A stretch of DNA of 64,000 bases from Aporrectodea caliginosa (lineage: Eukaryota > Annelida > Clitellata > Crassiclitellata > Lumbricidae), in assembly GCA_020284085.1 (NCBI GenBank), contig JACEVL010000833.1:227001-291000 (forward strand), given 5' to 3'. Positions within the stretch are counted from its first letter, which is position 1. Each line of letters starts with the position of its first letter. Position numbers and translations under genes: made by a program. The notes below the pieces were generated by a model, which saw only the letters and a list, made by a program, of their open reading frames with translations, was not told the DNA's origin and made no database searches. This document shows, piece after piece, positions 1-12,464 of this stretch.

Positions 1-1221
1 TTTGGACCTGTCCTCAGTGTCCTGGACCTGGCAGATAGTGTCACAAGAATTATCTTATATTATGGAAGTTATGGCTCCCCAGACATCCACGTTTGTTGGG
101 CCCATGTTGGTTCTGCAGCCGCCCAACAGTCGCCACGAGTGGCACAATGCGGGCCAACTGTGGTCCCTATGAACATGGCTGCCCTCTGACTTCACCAGTA
201 AACGAGTAAGTCAGTAAACATAAAAAAATCGAATCATTTATTCGGTGACTAACCAAGAGCAGTAGCACTCAATGCAGTAAAAAGTACAGTCACGCAGATA
301 AGACGGCGATAGATGCCTGGCCTGTGGCCAACCTACTACGGATATACTGAGACCGAGAAAATGAAGTTGTTATAACTAATACAGTAGTACACCACACAGG
401 GTTTACTCATTGCTGACTTAAAAGACCATTTGTCATGATTCATGACTCTGTCCATAACAAATGTCAAAGTTATTAATGAAGGTTTTGTGGGTTATGTTTA
501 ATTAGGCATTGCATTGTCTTTGATTTATCAGAAGTTTACATCTGCTGTTTGATCTTCAGTGTCTTTAATTTATCAGAAGTTGAAATCTATTCTGTTTGAT
601 AATGGTTTTGACTGTGAGGTCAGCAGTGTTTGGAGCTTTATTAGTTTTTGATAACAATTAAAGATAATATAATTGTGTATAGTTTGCACACTGCTTCTTT
701 AGCTTTTCAAATGTTATAAAACAACCATTAAATGTATGTCCTGTTGAATCTGCATTAGACTTAGACTTAATAATGTAATACTAATTAAATTAGTAAATTT
801 TGAGGAATCATTCAATTCCTGTTACAGTTAAATGTTTATCAGTACCCTTGAAAATAGACATTTGGTTTTGAATTAAACACATTTGACAGTAACTCAAATT
901 GTTTCCCAGCTATAAAGCTGATGCTTCACAGGTTGTTAGGCTTTGTTTAAAAATGTACATGTTACTATGGCTCTGTATGGACAAAGCAAACTAGAAAGCT
1001 AATTAATGTGATTATGGACAAGACAGTTGTGGTAAAAAAAAACTGAATATCTAAACAATGAGCAGATATTTTCAGGATGTGAACTCTGTGGATTTAGTCT
1101 TGATATCGTAAAAGTACTTGTTCTGATCAAATTTACTGTAAATAAGTGAGAAATTAATGCTATGAGATAAATGTTTAAATATTTGCAAATCCATTGGTTG
1201 GGTTTGCTTGTATGTGCATGG
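1..1221. other. Intergenic sequence, nothing recognised
   Basis: AT-rich, unconserved-looking DNA. I see no exon, RNA gene or bounded repeat in it. The short open frames are within chance expectation. Confidence 0.5.
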
Positions 1222-1460
1222 GATCCCACTCATCATCATCACTATCAGTTCCTGACACCCGCCATTTGGCGGCTATGAGTACAAATAAATAACCCCATTG
1301 TCCTTGGTCATTTCTCAAGTCCATTGCTCCCTTTAGCGTCAGACCAAGTGATGTTATGTCCTCATTTATATAATTATCTATCCAGCGTAGGCTTGGTCTG
1401 CCTTTGTTTGTTGGGGAGCCTGAGGAAGAATGATGACTAAGGATGTGGACACACAACAGA
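1222..1460 (-). mobile_element. LINE 3' end, RTE-like C-terminal fragment (copy 1)
   Basis: On the minus strand it reads GRPSLRWIDNYINEDITSLG, then LTLKGAMDLRNDQGQWG, then a DDD-coding GAT tail. This G-R-P-x-L-R-W-x-D motif is the common C-terminus of many RTE/BovB-like non-LTR retrotransposon polyproteins. It is strongly 5' truncated. It is the best preserved of about eight copies in the window. Confidence 0.75.
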
Positions 1461-1674
1461 GTGGTTAGAAAGCTCTATTTAGACACCTTTTAAACGTTGT
1501 CAATGAATGACATAATAGGCATGCGACCGAAATGTTATCAGATTGATTGTACGGTTTTCTGTAGACACCTTTAAAACATTCACAAGCGATGCTGTTTAGA
1601 TATCAGACAAGGCATTCAATCAGTGTTCCTCCAATAATGATGAAGATAGGCAAGAGTGATGTAAAAGGCCTCTG

Positions 1675-1830
1675 GCAGCCAAAAGGTGTTGATAACCTTT
1701 GTTTCGTTTTCCTTAAAATCTTGCATGTAGTGCATTGTGTTGGAGACCAGATGAGGAGTAGGTTTAGTGTTTCTTTCCTGTTATTCTTTCCTGTTTCCAA
1801 GTCTTCGTTGAACGACTCTGTCTAGCAGAA
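1675..1830 (-). mobile_element. LINE fragment, same family, upstream part
   Basis: The stretch containing gcatgtagtgcattgtgt matches the interior of the copy at 22690-22925, and its far end resembles a segment near 13985-14015. It is probably a second, decayed fragment of the family at 1222-1460. Confidence 0.45.
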
Positions 1831-2084
1831 TTTTTTGGATACCTTATCTGTTCTTAATAACATTAATTCACTCAGAGCATTTAATGCCCCTAACACTAGC
1901 CTAAACATCATTTAGGCTAGTGGAGAGAGAGTACAGTCTTCTGATTAGTGTCTGTTTAATGGCTGTATATAAATGTCTAGTTTTCTACTTATAATTTGCA
2001 AAAGTCATTCAATATGTTCTGAAATAGATTCTTGAGCATAGAGCAAGTTCTCTTTAGACTTTTGATTCATTGAAACTAGTTCAA

Positions 2085-2185
2085 AAAGTGTGGCACCTAT
2101 TCCAAAGGACAATGGTGGTGAAGGATCTCACTGGATAAATTCATTTAAGAAACCAGCAGGGTCCAAGCCATATGGTCACCATATA
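2085..2185 (+). repeat. SINE-C fragment
   Basis: Contains ggtgaaggatctcact, shared with the minus strand of 21235-21410 and 53995-54180. It is decayed. Confidence 0.5.
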
Positions 2186-2252
2186 AAACCGTGTACATTT
2201 ACATTAAAATTTCTGTTGCTGGTTTGTAAACAATTGACCTCATGGGGTAGGG

Positions 2253-3670
2253 CAGGGGTGTCAAACCTTTTTTAGTGGCGGGCCAGTGGCAGTACTTTCC
2301 AGCAAGTGGCGGGCCAGAGTATCAAAGGCTCCTGAGCAAAATTGGGCAGTGATCTAGAAGGGGCTCGGTGAGATATTTTTAGAAACTAAAATCTTAAATG
2401 GTGCAAATTGTGTAGGCTTATAATTGTCAATTTTGATCTTCATTATCAGTCACGAACATCACATAGACTCATTAAGCCTAAGGTCAATGTATTCTAGTTG
2501 AGAGGCAGGTCTACTGTTCATCAATAGGCCTAACTCAAATTTATCTTATTCTGATATTTACAAATTAAAACAAGTCAATGTAAAACGCATAGCTAGCAAT
2601 AACAAATTAATAAGTTTGAATAAAATATATCTCCAGTGTAGGCCTACATCAAGGAAAAATTTACTGAATACCCTAGTAATAGTTGCATTAGAAACTTGAC
2701 TCTGTTTGCTTTTGAGGAGAGGAGGAATGTCCGGCTGCATATCAATCAATCAATCAATCAATCAATCAAATCTCTTTTATTGAAGCCAAATGAAAAACAC
2801 ATAGCATTTCAACATAAAGTATCAGGATTGGCCGCAAGAGGAGTCCTTAAAGGGATCAAGATCCCGCTAACTTGTGGGACACCTAGAACAACATTTCAGA
2901 AATATGAATGAGCTAAATCCTTGATAAACAGTGCAATATCAAGTTTCGTACAGCAATGCAAACAGTATAGTACATATTACACAGTAAATGATATTACACA
3001 GCTATGTCTTGTCTTAACAAGCGCCATCTTTGAGTAGCCTTGCTCGCATATGTATGAACTCTCAAACAAACACAGCATTCGAGCAGCATGTGTTTCATAA
3101 ATGAGAAAAGTTTCTCTGGGCAGTTGCTGATTAAACACCTGCACTTCTGTACTTGTGAATTTGGCTTACAATGCTGTGTTACACTGCAAATCCATGTGTA
3201 ACAAACTTGGAGCAGTCGCAGGATTGATTCCAAATTTATTGCTGAACTGCTGAAATTGGTCATCTGTCTGAATGCTGAGAGCGTTTTCTAAACGCATCAA
3301 GTATGTCTGCCACCTTCGTTGCATATTTAGCAGAGTGGAAAACGATGTTTAATGCTTCGGTATGATTCTTAGCTTCATTCAGATGTTCAAAGTGCTCGTA
3401 ATGCCCTCGCGCAAGTCGCGAAGCCCACATGCAGCTAAAGGTTAATTTAGAATGCTCTTATCAAATCATATGCTTCAGTAGGTCCTAATTGTACAATCTT
3501 GACCTTGCAGCTTATTATAGCATTAAAGTGTATTTGACAGTGACTGAAAAATTTAAAAAAATCGAAATTTTATTCTCAAATTTTGTAGTCTTTAGGCAGA
3601 GGGCCGCGGGCCAGAAAATAATCATCGGCGGGCCAGAAATGGCCCACGGACCTGCTCTTTGACATCACTG
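2253..3670. mobile_element. hAT-type DNA transposon, 1.4 kb, with 8-bp target duplication
   Basis: The left end is CAGGGGTGTCAAACC and the right end read inward is CAGTGATGTCAAAGAGC, imperfect inverted repeats. They are flanked by perfect GGGTAGGG at 2245-2252 and 3671-3678. Eight-base duplications and CAG-ending inverted repeats are characteristic of hAT elements. The inner part shows paired GGCGGGCC-rich subterminal blocks and no convincing transposase, so it is non-autonomous or badly decayed. A tail-type repeat with an AATC microsatellite sits inside. Confidence 0.85.
2741..2990 (-). repeat. AATC microsatellite with retroposon tail, nested in the hAT element
   Basis: Seven AATC units at 2741-2769 are followed by ctcttttattgaagcc, the reverse of a LINE/SINE 3' end with its microsatellite tail. 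A similar start occurs near 56788. Confidence 0.45.
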
Positions 3671-4374
3671 GGGTAGGGTATCCAGAGGATATGATGGGGT
3701 AGTGAATTGCTTAATTAGCTGCCAAATATAGCCTATATCCTCTTAAAACCAATCAAGGGCTTGTCAGCAGACAATATGGGTTCCATTCAAACAAGATTTG
3801 ACAAGGATGTGGGCCCCAGCAAATCATCCGTTTGCCCTGTGGGTGTTTGACCTTTGACCCAGGTCACAGCTCCAGCTTGGCCTGACTGAAACCGGGTCAC
3901 CTTTTGACCTTTTTACCTTCAGGAACTTTTCCAGATTTTTGATCCCGTCCCCCCGCCTCTCCCCCCCTCCCCCGCGGCACCCTTGTGGAATTCCTGACTG
4001 TTCACTTGCATGTTCTGCCCGGCTTCATAATAAATCTTGTTCTGGTATCCTTTCGTCTGGTTTTGTTTGGGTCAGGGCGGCCGACCTGATGTCTTGTTTG
4101 GGTCTGTGTTGTTGCTAGTTTGCATTTCAATGGCTGGCGGTTAGGGGCTCTGCAAGCCTAACTAACTCATCTGGTTGGTTGGCTGGCACCAGGCCCACTG
4201 TCTCTCAGTGTTGTGTAATTTAGTTGAAAATGAGGAGGGATGGGAGTGGGGAGGGGATGAGGCAAACGCCATGGGTGGCACTTGTCCACATTTTGTCTTT
4301 GCTGAAGTTTGTTTACATATGTATGTATCCGTGTAATCATATTCTTTCCTAATGACATTAACATCATATAGGCT
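3671..4374. other. Intergenic sequence with a DR1-like motif
   Basis: No exon or bounded repeat seen. TGACCTTTGACCC at 3848-3860 is a direct repeat of the nuclear-receptor half site with one spacer (DR1), 4.4 kb upstream of the TATA box. C-rich tracts lie near 3950. Confidence 0.35.
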
Positions 4375-4462
4375 AGCGCAGAGGGTCCAGGCCATACGTC
4401 TGAGTAGATATCTTGATGGGGCAGCTGGGGCACTATATAAATGTTAAATTACATTACATTAC
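4375..4462 (+). repeat. SINE-A/LINE 3' tail fragment
   Basis: Carries tctgagtagatatcttga and ggggcactatataaatg, the same tail as the SINE-A copies, followed by an ATTAC microsatellite. Confidence 0.55.
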
Positions 4463-4654
4463 ATATGGTTGCTATGTCAGTTGACTGTTTTAAGGCACTG
4501 TACGCTTTTTTTGGTTTGGGATGCATTGCTGTTTTAGAGTTTTGGCTTAAATTTGTGTCACATTGATAGAGATTACTTCCTTAAGTACTTACTTAATTAC
4601 CGTAATTGCTTACTACTGTATTACGTACTGTATGTGCTTTATAACTGTGCATGA

Positions 4655-4975
4655 TAGTTCAGTCTAGTGGTCACTGTATTCTACTGTTAGCAGACAGCTT
4701 TGGTTTGGTTTATACGATGCTAGACTCAACTGAGAAGTTAGGTTTTAAAATCCCCATCATAGCAGAAATTTATTTCATGATTTTTGTTACACCTGCACCC
4801 CTAGCGAACTCAGCTACAATGAGTACACTGACCGTACACTGTCCGTGGTAAGATCAGACGGCAAGGGAGAGAACTGGCCACCTTCCCTCATATGCCTAGG
4901 CTAAGAAAATGAAGTCGCTAACACTTAATACCCATGGCTGCCTCTCAGGCTAGCTTTAGGGTAGCTCTTCTTTAT
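4655..4975 (+). repeat. SINE-B copy 1
   Basis: Shares with copies at 5745, 18262, 20350 and 33090 the block cagctacaatgagtacac, then actggccacc and gctaagaaaatgaagtcgc. The tRNA-like head is degraded in this copy. Confidence 0.6.
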
Positions 4976-5744
4976 CTTTTTCATGCACTCACTGATTAAT
5001 CTACTACTGACTTTCTTACCTACAGACTTACTTATTGATTTAGCTGCTCTGAAGAAACATTGCTGCTATCTAGCCAGGTCTGAAAAGGTAAAAGTGTTCT
5101 TAAGATCAACCCCAATAACTCACACACATTTATTTGAAATTTTGTATTGCATAATTGAATTTGCATACAAAGAGAAGGCATTGTATGAATGAAGTTCTTA
5201 AATAACAGGAATGAAAACAGAACTATTAAGTGGGATCATTCCTGTAACTTGATGAATGTCCTGCCAGTGGTTGTGAATGATTTTACAGGGTTTCTTGTTT
5301 ATTTTGTTGATCATGACAAATGTTTTGCTGGTATTACTTTTCATATTGGACTTTTGAACCATTCGCTCAGTCTTTTTCTGGTCTTCAGTTTCACTGGGTG
5401 ACACTCTAAATGCTTTCCTGTGTGTTGGCTTTATTTATGCTGCATAAAATAGCTACATTCATTTATACACCTCTGTTGACAGCATTTGGTAAGTGATTCA
5501 TTTGTTTTGCAGCTTTGGGATCATTTAATAAGTACATTCAGATTATATCAGAAAAGATCTAAAGGAAAGGATGGATGTCATTGGAGAAACTTAATATCCT
5601 CTGAATCATTAATTTTTTGGGGTAAAAGAATTGTTGAGGTGATCTTTTAATCAAGACCAGTCATGATATGAGGTGTCAATGACAGCATTATGTTCAAACA
5701 TCTAAAATCTATTGTTGGTGGATTTGGAACTTTGATAAGCCGTT

Positions 5745-6005
5745 CTATCTTAGTGGTGAGCTGTTGGACTTGACAGAACTGGACATGATAGTCTACTGGT
5801 CAATGTGCTAGACTGTCAACAGAAAGATGGGGGACGGGGGGGTCAAATCCCAGCCAGGCAGAAATTTATTTTGCTCTGTTTGTGCCCACAGCCAACTCAG
5901 CTATAATGAGTACACTGACCATACACTGTCAATGAGAAGATAGATGGTAAGGAAGAGGACTGGCCACCCACCCTTAGCCAGGGCTAAGAAAACAAAGTAA
6001 CTAAC
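5745..6005 (+). repeat. SINE-B copy 2
   Basis: The head has a tRNA-like arrangement ending in a B-box-like ggtcaaatccc. The body shares cagctataatgagtacact and ggactggccaccc with the other copies. It is probably a tRNA-derived SINE. Confidence 0.6.
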
Positions 6006-6394
6006 AGATTATCAATTTAATTAATATAGATGAAAAATCTAGCTTAAAAGCTGACCAATGATTTACCTCTTGCAATCATTGCACAAGTCTTTGTTTTCTG
6101 TTTTTGTATGATCCTCTTAAGGTTAATATGCACTCATTGGCGATGGGTGCAAATCAGTGTTTATTTATATAAGCACCTGTTTTTAGAGAAAATGTAATTT
6201 CTAGTCTATTTTGGTAGAGAATTTACCAAACATGTTGAACTACCAGTATGTTTCTGTAATATCCAAGATTTGAACCAAAGCTCTCTGCTGAAACAGTGAC
6301 CATTAGACTGTGGTCCTCTCTAGTGATGTAAAAAGTTTAAGCTCTAACAGCTTGTTAGTTCAGTAGTAAGTATACCGAACTTGAAAGATATGAT

Positions 6395-6722
6395 GACATA
6401 AGACAAGCATTAGGTATCGAAACAACTTGGCTAGACAAAGTCGTTCAATGAAGACTCTGATGGTTTGGACATGTAGAGAGAATACCAGTTGACAGAATCG
6501 CACACAATGCACTACATGCAAGATTCAAAGGAAAAAGAAACAATGGCAGACCAAGACTATGCTGGATAGATCATGTAAATGAGGACACAACATCGCTTGG
6601 ACTAAGACTAAGGGGAGCAATGGACTTGACAAATGACCGAGGATAACGGAGATAATTTATTTGTACCCATCGCCGCCAGATGGCTGGAATCAGGAACCGA
6701 TGATGATGATACTGAGCTTGCT
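6395..6722 (+). mobile_element. LINE 3' end, RTE-like fragment (copy 2)
   Basis: The + strand reads RPRLCWIDHVNEDTTSLGLR and [10 protein letters not shown] before a stop, and then ends in GATGATGATGAT. It is about 85 residues of the same C-terminus as at 1222-1460, extended upstream by a region for a W-x-G/C-H-V-like segment. Confidence 0.7.
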
Positions 6723-6782
6723 TCCTCTTGGTCAGTAACCCTACATGTTCCCTAATGTAATGCTTCTACCTAATTCTCTGTA

Positions 6783-6825
6783 ATTGTCGCCCTCCTCCTT
6801 CATCCAGCCTTGGGACTGGCAATTA
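6783..6825 (-). repeat. SINE-D core fragment
   Basis: Contains gccctcctccttcatccag and cttgggactggc, shared with 26470, 34840 and 52812. It is a short remnant. Confidence 0.5.
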
Positions 6826-6939
6826 CTATGACCTAGTAAATGTGCATTATTACTGTTGTTAATTTACACTCTAGTAAGTTAAGTTCTAATTAAATCTGAT
6901 TAAGGCATAACTTGTGATTCTGTCCTCGATTTTGGTTTT

Positions 6940-7090
6940 GATTGGCCTCCTTTGTGTACTGCTATTACCCCAGGTGGCCCTGGTTAGCGGGCCCCTTCCG
7001 CCCCCTGTGGGTCTCCTAGGCAACCTCTACATATTTTGCCAATGTATTTCTGTTGTTGTTTACCAAATAAATTGAATTCAATTCAGTAGT
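6940..7090 (+). repeat. Possible LINE 3' terminal region
   Basis: A GC-rich stretch (gcgggccccttccgccccct) leads to ccaaataaattgaattcaat, which resembles LINE 3' ends with a short tail. No coding part is recognisable. Confidence 0.3.
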
Positions 7091-7371
7091 TCACGATATC
7101 TCTGGATTGTTATTTGATTATTCCATGTGTGGGGTTGATAGTCTAAGGTGTGGGTCAGTCACCCCCTACTCCTCCCCCTACTGATAGTTGTTGCCACATT
7201 GTTTATGCCATTCTTGATGTTTAGTCTGACCGTCTGATGCGTTTCTTTTTCTGTTGCGGTTTGCCGAGACTTTCCTGCAGCCACAAATTGTATGGCCACA
7301 CATGGCTACCTGTAGCAGTATGTAAGAGCAGATTATACCTACAGTCACAGTATGCATGCTAGCTTGCTGGT

Positions 7372-7985
7372 ACTTGTTAGTCCGTATTGATCATAGTGGC
7401 AATTGTTAGTCTGTTACTTGAACATACTGGTACTTCTGAGTGCATTACTCGATCATACTGGTACTTTTTAGTCCATTACTCGATCATACGAGTATTTCTT
7501 AGTCCATTACTCGATCATACTGGTACTTCTTAGTCCATTACTCGATCATACTGGTACTTCTTAGTCCATTACTCGATCATACTGGTACTTCTTAGTCCAT
7601 TACTCGATCATACTGGTACTTCTTTGTCCGTTACTCGATCATACTGGTACTTGTTAGTCCATTACTTGATCATACTGGTACTTGCTAGTCTGTTACTTGA
7701 TCATACTGGTACTTGTTAGTCCATTACTTGGTCATACAGGTACTTGTTAGTCCATTACGTGATCATACTGGTACTTGTTAGTCCATTACTTGATCATACT
7801 GGTACTTGCTAGTCTGTTACTTGATCATGCTGGTACTTGTTAGTCCATTACTTGGTTATACAGGTACTTGTTAGTCCATTACTTGATCATACTGGTACTT
7901 GTTAGTCCATTACTTGATCATACTGGTACTTGTTAGTCCATTACTTGATCATACTGGTACTTGTTAGTCCGTTACTGGATCATTA
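7372..7985. repeat. 31-bp minisatellite, about 20 copies, upstream of the promoter
   Basis: The unit core is tagtccattacttgatcata plus ctggtacttgt. The left half carries the variant acttcttag..actcgatc and the right half acttgttag..acttgatc. A four-unit higher-order repeat of 124 bp is visible (gctagtctgttacttgatca at 7684 and 7808). It ends about 230 bp before the TATA box. Repeats abut directly with no spacers, so this is not a CRISPR. Confidence 0.95.
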
Positions 7986-8204
7986 CATGCTTTCAGTGCA
8001 GCACTTGCTTTCCTCCTTTAACTGCTCAGTGCTGCATTCAGTGTTGGCAGCCGAATTGTAACCTGCTACCCTTCATTCCTTCCGGAGTTATTTGTTGATA
8101 TCCTTTTTAGCGGCGGCTTATTTTAATGTCCGTCTAGGAGGCGCCTTATCAGGTCTCTTATCTCGCCTTGGAGACTGACTGGTCCTGCGGTCGGCCGAGG
8201 CCCG

Positions 8205-8250
8205 GCTCCTTATATAAACGACCAAATACGGGCATTGGATTTTTAATTCA
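8205..8250 (+). promoter_or_regulatory. Probable TATA-box core promoter of the RhoGEF gene
   Basis: TATATAAA lies at 8211-8218, directly after a GC-rich stretch (cggccgaggcccggctcc). A start site about 30 nt downstream (near 8240-8248) would give a 5' leader of about 410 nt before the ATG at 8657. Location and motif are seen; promoter activity is inferred. Confidence 0.5.
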
Positions 8251-8656
8251 ATAAACTTGTGACGAAGGCAAACACACACAGAGGAAAAGCTAGTGGAACG
8301 AGCGAGTTGCGGTTGACTTTAAACGATGGTGAATATGGAATGAATTCCTCTGCAACAGCAGGAGAGCGGGTTCCTGATATGCCATTATAAGAGGGAGACA
8401 TCAGTTGCTGTGAGCCACAGCCTGAGCCTGTCTGTTGGCCTGTGGAGTGAGTCAAATACCACGGGCTGTAGGGATGTAGCCTTGCTTGCAGGGCAGTCAC
8501 CTAGTGACTATACGAGTGGACGTCCTCATCTAGTCCGTTCAGTTGGCCAGGCACATTCTCTGATTCATATCACGTGCCGCTTCTCTTGAACTAAAGCAGT
8601 GGTTGTCCTCGTTTCTTATCTTCCTTGCCGTGCTGTTTGTTCTTCTATCCGGCATT
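8245..8656 (+). other. Probable 5' UTR of exon 1
   Basis: Sequence between the TATA box and the start codon. It holds several very short upstream ORFs (for example ATG at 8326 closing at 8343), which could lower translation. An in-frame TGA at 8561-8563 precedes the chosen start. The frame is open back from the ATG and codes a hydrophobic stretch, but it has no ATG between that stop and 8657, so I do not include it in the protein. Confidence 0.45.
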
Positions 8657-8735
8657 ATGGATAAGTTTAGTGCAAAGGAACCGGGATTCTTTTCCGACCT
8701 GAGGACCGCCGAGATTTCGTGGAGGGACTTTTTTG
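8657..8735 (+). CDS. PLEKHG: RhoGEF exon 1 (start codon, residues 1-27)
   Basis: The ATG at 8657 has A at -3 and G at +4, a strong animal start context. It codes [20 protein letters not shown] and then SWRDFF, ending with the first base of a Gly codon at the donor gtaagt (8736). Phase 1 matches the start of the 31321 exon exactly (G+GT = Gly). The link to exon 2 rests on phase, strand and order, not on homology, because this N-terminus is not conserved enough for me to recognise. Confidence 0.75.
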
Positions 8736-11700
8736 GTAAGTGTATCCTGTGCTTTTGTTTACCTATGAGCAAAACACTGCATGCAGAATCTATCAGAATT
8801 TTATTTAACGCTACACATTGTTCGACATGCTGTTGGTCGCTGGAGTGTCTGAATAACTACATTGTAATCACTTTATTGAAAAACATGTTGACCATTGTAA
8901 TGTAATGTGAACAGGCATTTATGGTGCTCCATTATTAAAGAAAACTCCTTGGCAGTGCTTCTCAGACTGTTGTGTTCATTTGGCCCATTACTGGCCCATG
9001 CTTTACAACTGTTGGCAACGGGTGACCAGCTGGGGCCCAGTTTTGGGCTAAAGGGCTGAACATGGTTGTCAGGGTTCTCAAGACTACCATTTGTAATTGT
9101 AATTGTAATTGAACCATAAAGCTAGATGGTCTATAGCCTCTGATAGATTGAATTAAAGGGTGAGAAGACATGTCTTAAGTCACTACAAGTGCAATTGAGT
9201 AAGCCTAACCATTTCCAAAGGGATAGACCAACCACAAGAGATACCTTAACATGTCTGATTGTAAGGCTCTCAAAGGTATGTTGTGGTGTGACCGGCCAAA
9301 AACTGCACCTCAGAGATTTACGAATTATTGACTTCATTGTTATTCCATATGAAATCAGATATTTCCCAAACCCTGGACATTGCACTAGTAGTCAACGAAC
9401 CAATGGAATTTAGTATGAACTGTGCCTGAGGAAGCCCTAACCTGTTTGTTAGTAACATAATGTTACTCATTGGTATAGCCAATTAACTAATTGTTGTGGA
9501 GAGCCTGTTGTGGACCTCACGGAGGAACTGTTTGCATCATTGTCTGTCATGTGGAACAGTTGTTCAAGAGAATGAAGAAAATGCTTTGAATTCTGTTTGA
9601 CAGTGAACTGATTTTTTTTATCAAAAGTGAGATTTTTCTTGGGTACTGCTAATTATATTCGTTTATTGAGAAAGACAACTCTGATTGGCACACCTCTATC
9701 AGTTACAATGTCAAAGAATTTATAGAATATAATAGGTGTTTAGGTGCTGACTGAGAGTTTAAAAAGTTTACGTGAGACTTGTTGGGAAGTGGGGTGAAAC
9801 TCAGTTACAGCCCATCACAGTTGGGTGTCTCACTTGTCAACCCTCTTTCTTGAGTCTGACATTCAATGATGGCAGGAGATTTCTGTCTGCGACATATGTT
9901 TGTGTACATGCTCTTAGAGTTTCAGCAACTGAGTGTTTTTTTTCATAGCCTAGGTTATTTTTCACATTCACAGTTACAGCTTATACACAACATTGTGAAT
10001 TTATGTATTCCTTACAATAATAATCTTCGTTTATTGATTCAAACTGACATGAACGCAGTATGATTACATGTCATAGTATGAACGGATGATCCCACGTTAT
10101 TACAGGAGTTGAATTTTAACTCTATGGCAGTAGCAGATTTGTATACAGCATTAGCAGATTTGAACAAAATGGGTTAATAGTGAAGAAAGACATGGTTTTG
10201 AAGTTTTGGCTTGGTTGTTTAGAGCTAAATGTTTTAGAAGTTTAGAAAGAAACAGTTCAGAAGTTTAGAACAATTTTAATGGTTTAGAAGTTCAGACAAA
10301 AATGGTTTGAAATTTTAATAGGGTAGTTTAGAACTTTAGGCGATACATGGCAAACCGAGCTGTTGGATTGGAAGTGAATTTCTTTTGGACAACTCCATTG
10401 TACCTTGCTTAATCACTTTCTTTTGTTCACTTGATTGCACAGTGGTTGTAGATTTAATGACTAAGTTGAGAAAGCAATTTTATGGGAGTGACCGACATAT
10501 TTTTCATTTGACTTAAAACCCCTTTCTGTAGTGTCGTTAATTTTAATGGCTTAATTAATTTTTTGTTTCTTTTATTTGCATTAATTGTATGCTATGGGAT
10601 ACTTTTAATTAATACAATTTTTAAAATTTTGTCTGTAGTTTGAATCATTTTATAAATGCAGTTTTGTTATTGCATTGGTGTTTGTATATTTTATAAGTTT
10701 GTTCACTGATGTTGAGATGACTGAGTGCCTGTGACTTAGCTTATTGTAAGTTTGGTCTGGTTACTTTCCTAGTTGGAATGCATCCCTTGGCCTGCATGGA
10801 GAAGCACTGTAGTCTTATGGAGACATCTTTGTTTGTGTATAGTGCATGAAAAGTCATGGCAGAATACTTCCCTTCCACCCACATTCGTTTATAAATTGAT
10901 ATAAATATCTTCTCCTATTGCACACTTACGTTTGTGTGGTTTAAGTCATCTATTTATGGATTTGCCACCGGAAACTTCTGTCAAAGCACCCGAGGCAAGT
11001 CCATTGGAAATGTGGCAATTACGACACTTGGCTAGAATGGAGGTTTATTGCCAGTAAAAGGGAACTACACTGACAAGAAAAAAATTTACGAATGGGTCCT
11101 TTTATGAGAAAGGGGAAGGGTAGCACTTCCTGGGTTTTTCAACACGTCTTGCTAGAATGGAGTGTTATGACAACATTCAGGATTTGGTTGCATATAAACA
11201 AATTCTAGTAGCTGAGGTCAGGGCTTATCTAGGTGTGAACCTTCTTATCGATCCTGCCAATCTCTTTGGGTGGTGCATAAATAATGCTTCGGCAGGACCT
11301 CGTTTTCACTTCCGTTTCAGAAACTCTCGGTGCTTTCTGAATAATTTTATTTGTCATAGGCAAAGAGCTTTGTTTGGTTTTGGTTAATTACGTTGTAATT
11401 GTAATTGTAATTACGACAATTTCTAGAGCATCGTCAGTAGCAAGCTACTTCTAGCTACACACAATGTCATGCACAATGTCAACTGTCAGCACAAATGCTA
11501 AGAGCTTGATAGCAAGTACAGTTTTAACTGTTTTTTAATTACATTACTGATTGCAAAGCTGCAGAACAAATTTTTTTTGCTTCTTAACTTTGAAGAAAAC
11601 TGATTATCAATTACGTTTGTACTAAATTTAGAAAAATTCTGTGCCTGTAAGTCCTTCAGTTTATTCCATCTGGATTGTGAGCTGTCGACTCTTTAAAGTT

Positions 11701-12431
11701 TATGGCACAGATTATTGGTCTATATTTCCTTCCGTCGGGAGCGTTAAAAGGTGATTAGGTTTAGTGGCTGGGCAGACAGAGCATTAGGTCCCCATGTTCC
11801 TTCAGCTGCTTAAACTTTCAATGCTGCATAGCAACAGTGTAAGCTGGTGCTCGGCACTAAGTTACCATTTATCACGAAATGAGCAACTAAAATGTTCGTG
11901 GTTTATTCCAGTTAAATGTGCATATATCAGAGGAAGTTTAGTAGTCTTTGGTGCTGAATCTGAGGTGTTGACGTGAACTTCCAAGCAGACTGCGTGCAGC
12001 ATTTGGAAAGACTTAGAAAAAGAAATTAACCACAATCAGACTTTGACCAAGTGGTTGTAGAATGTTGGGCAGGAAAGCAGAAGAAGGTTGGCTGATCTGT
12101 CTGTCGTCTGATGGCTGTGAACTGCATCTGCATGTGAATAGGTTGGAAATTTCTCTCTTTCTCTCACTTTGTCTGTCTCTCTCTATGTCTCTTTCTTTCT
12201 CTCTGTCTGTCCGTCTGTCTCCTCTTTCTTTGTCTCTGTCTATTTTTCTCTTTCTCTGTCTGTTTGTCTCTGTCTGTTTGTCTCTGTCTGTTTGTCTCTG
12301 TCTGTCTGTCTCAGTCTCTCTATGTTTATCTGTCTCTGTCTGTCTGTATCTGTCTTTTTCTGTCTCAGTCTGTCTCTGTCTCCTGTCTCTCTCTTTCTCT
12401 CTGTTTGTCTGTATATCTGTATCTTTCTTTG

Positions 12432-12464
<33 letters not shown>

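Noticed and set aside
7372..7985. Regularly spaced direct repeats, CRISPR-like at first glance
   Set aside because: Units abut with no unique spacers; a eukaryotic minisatellite.
8603..8656. Hydrophobic N-terminal extension before MDKF
   Set aside because: No ATG in frame; the open frame starts with TTG. The ATG at 8657 has strong context and the upstream stretch is taken as 5' UTR.
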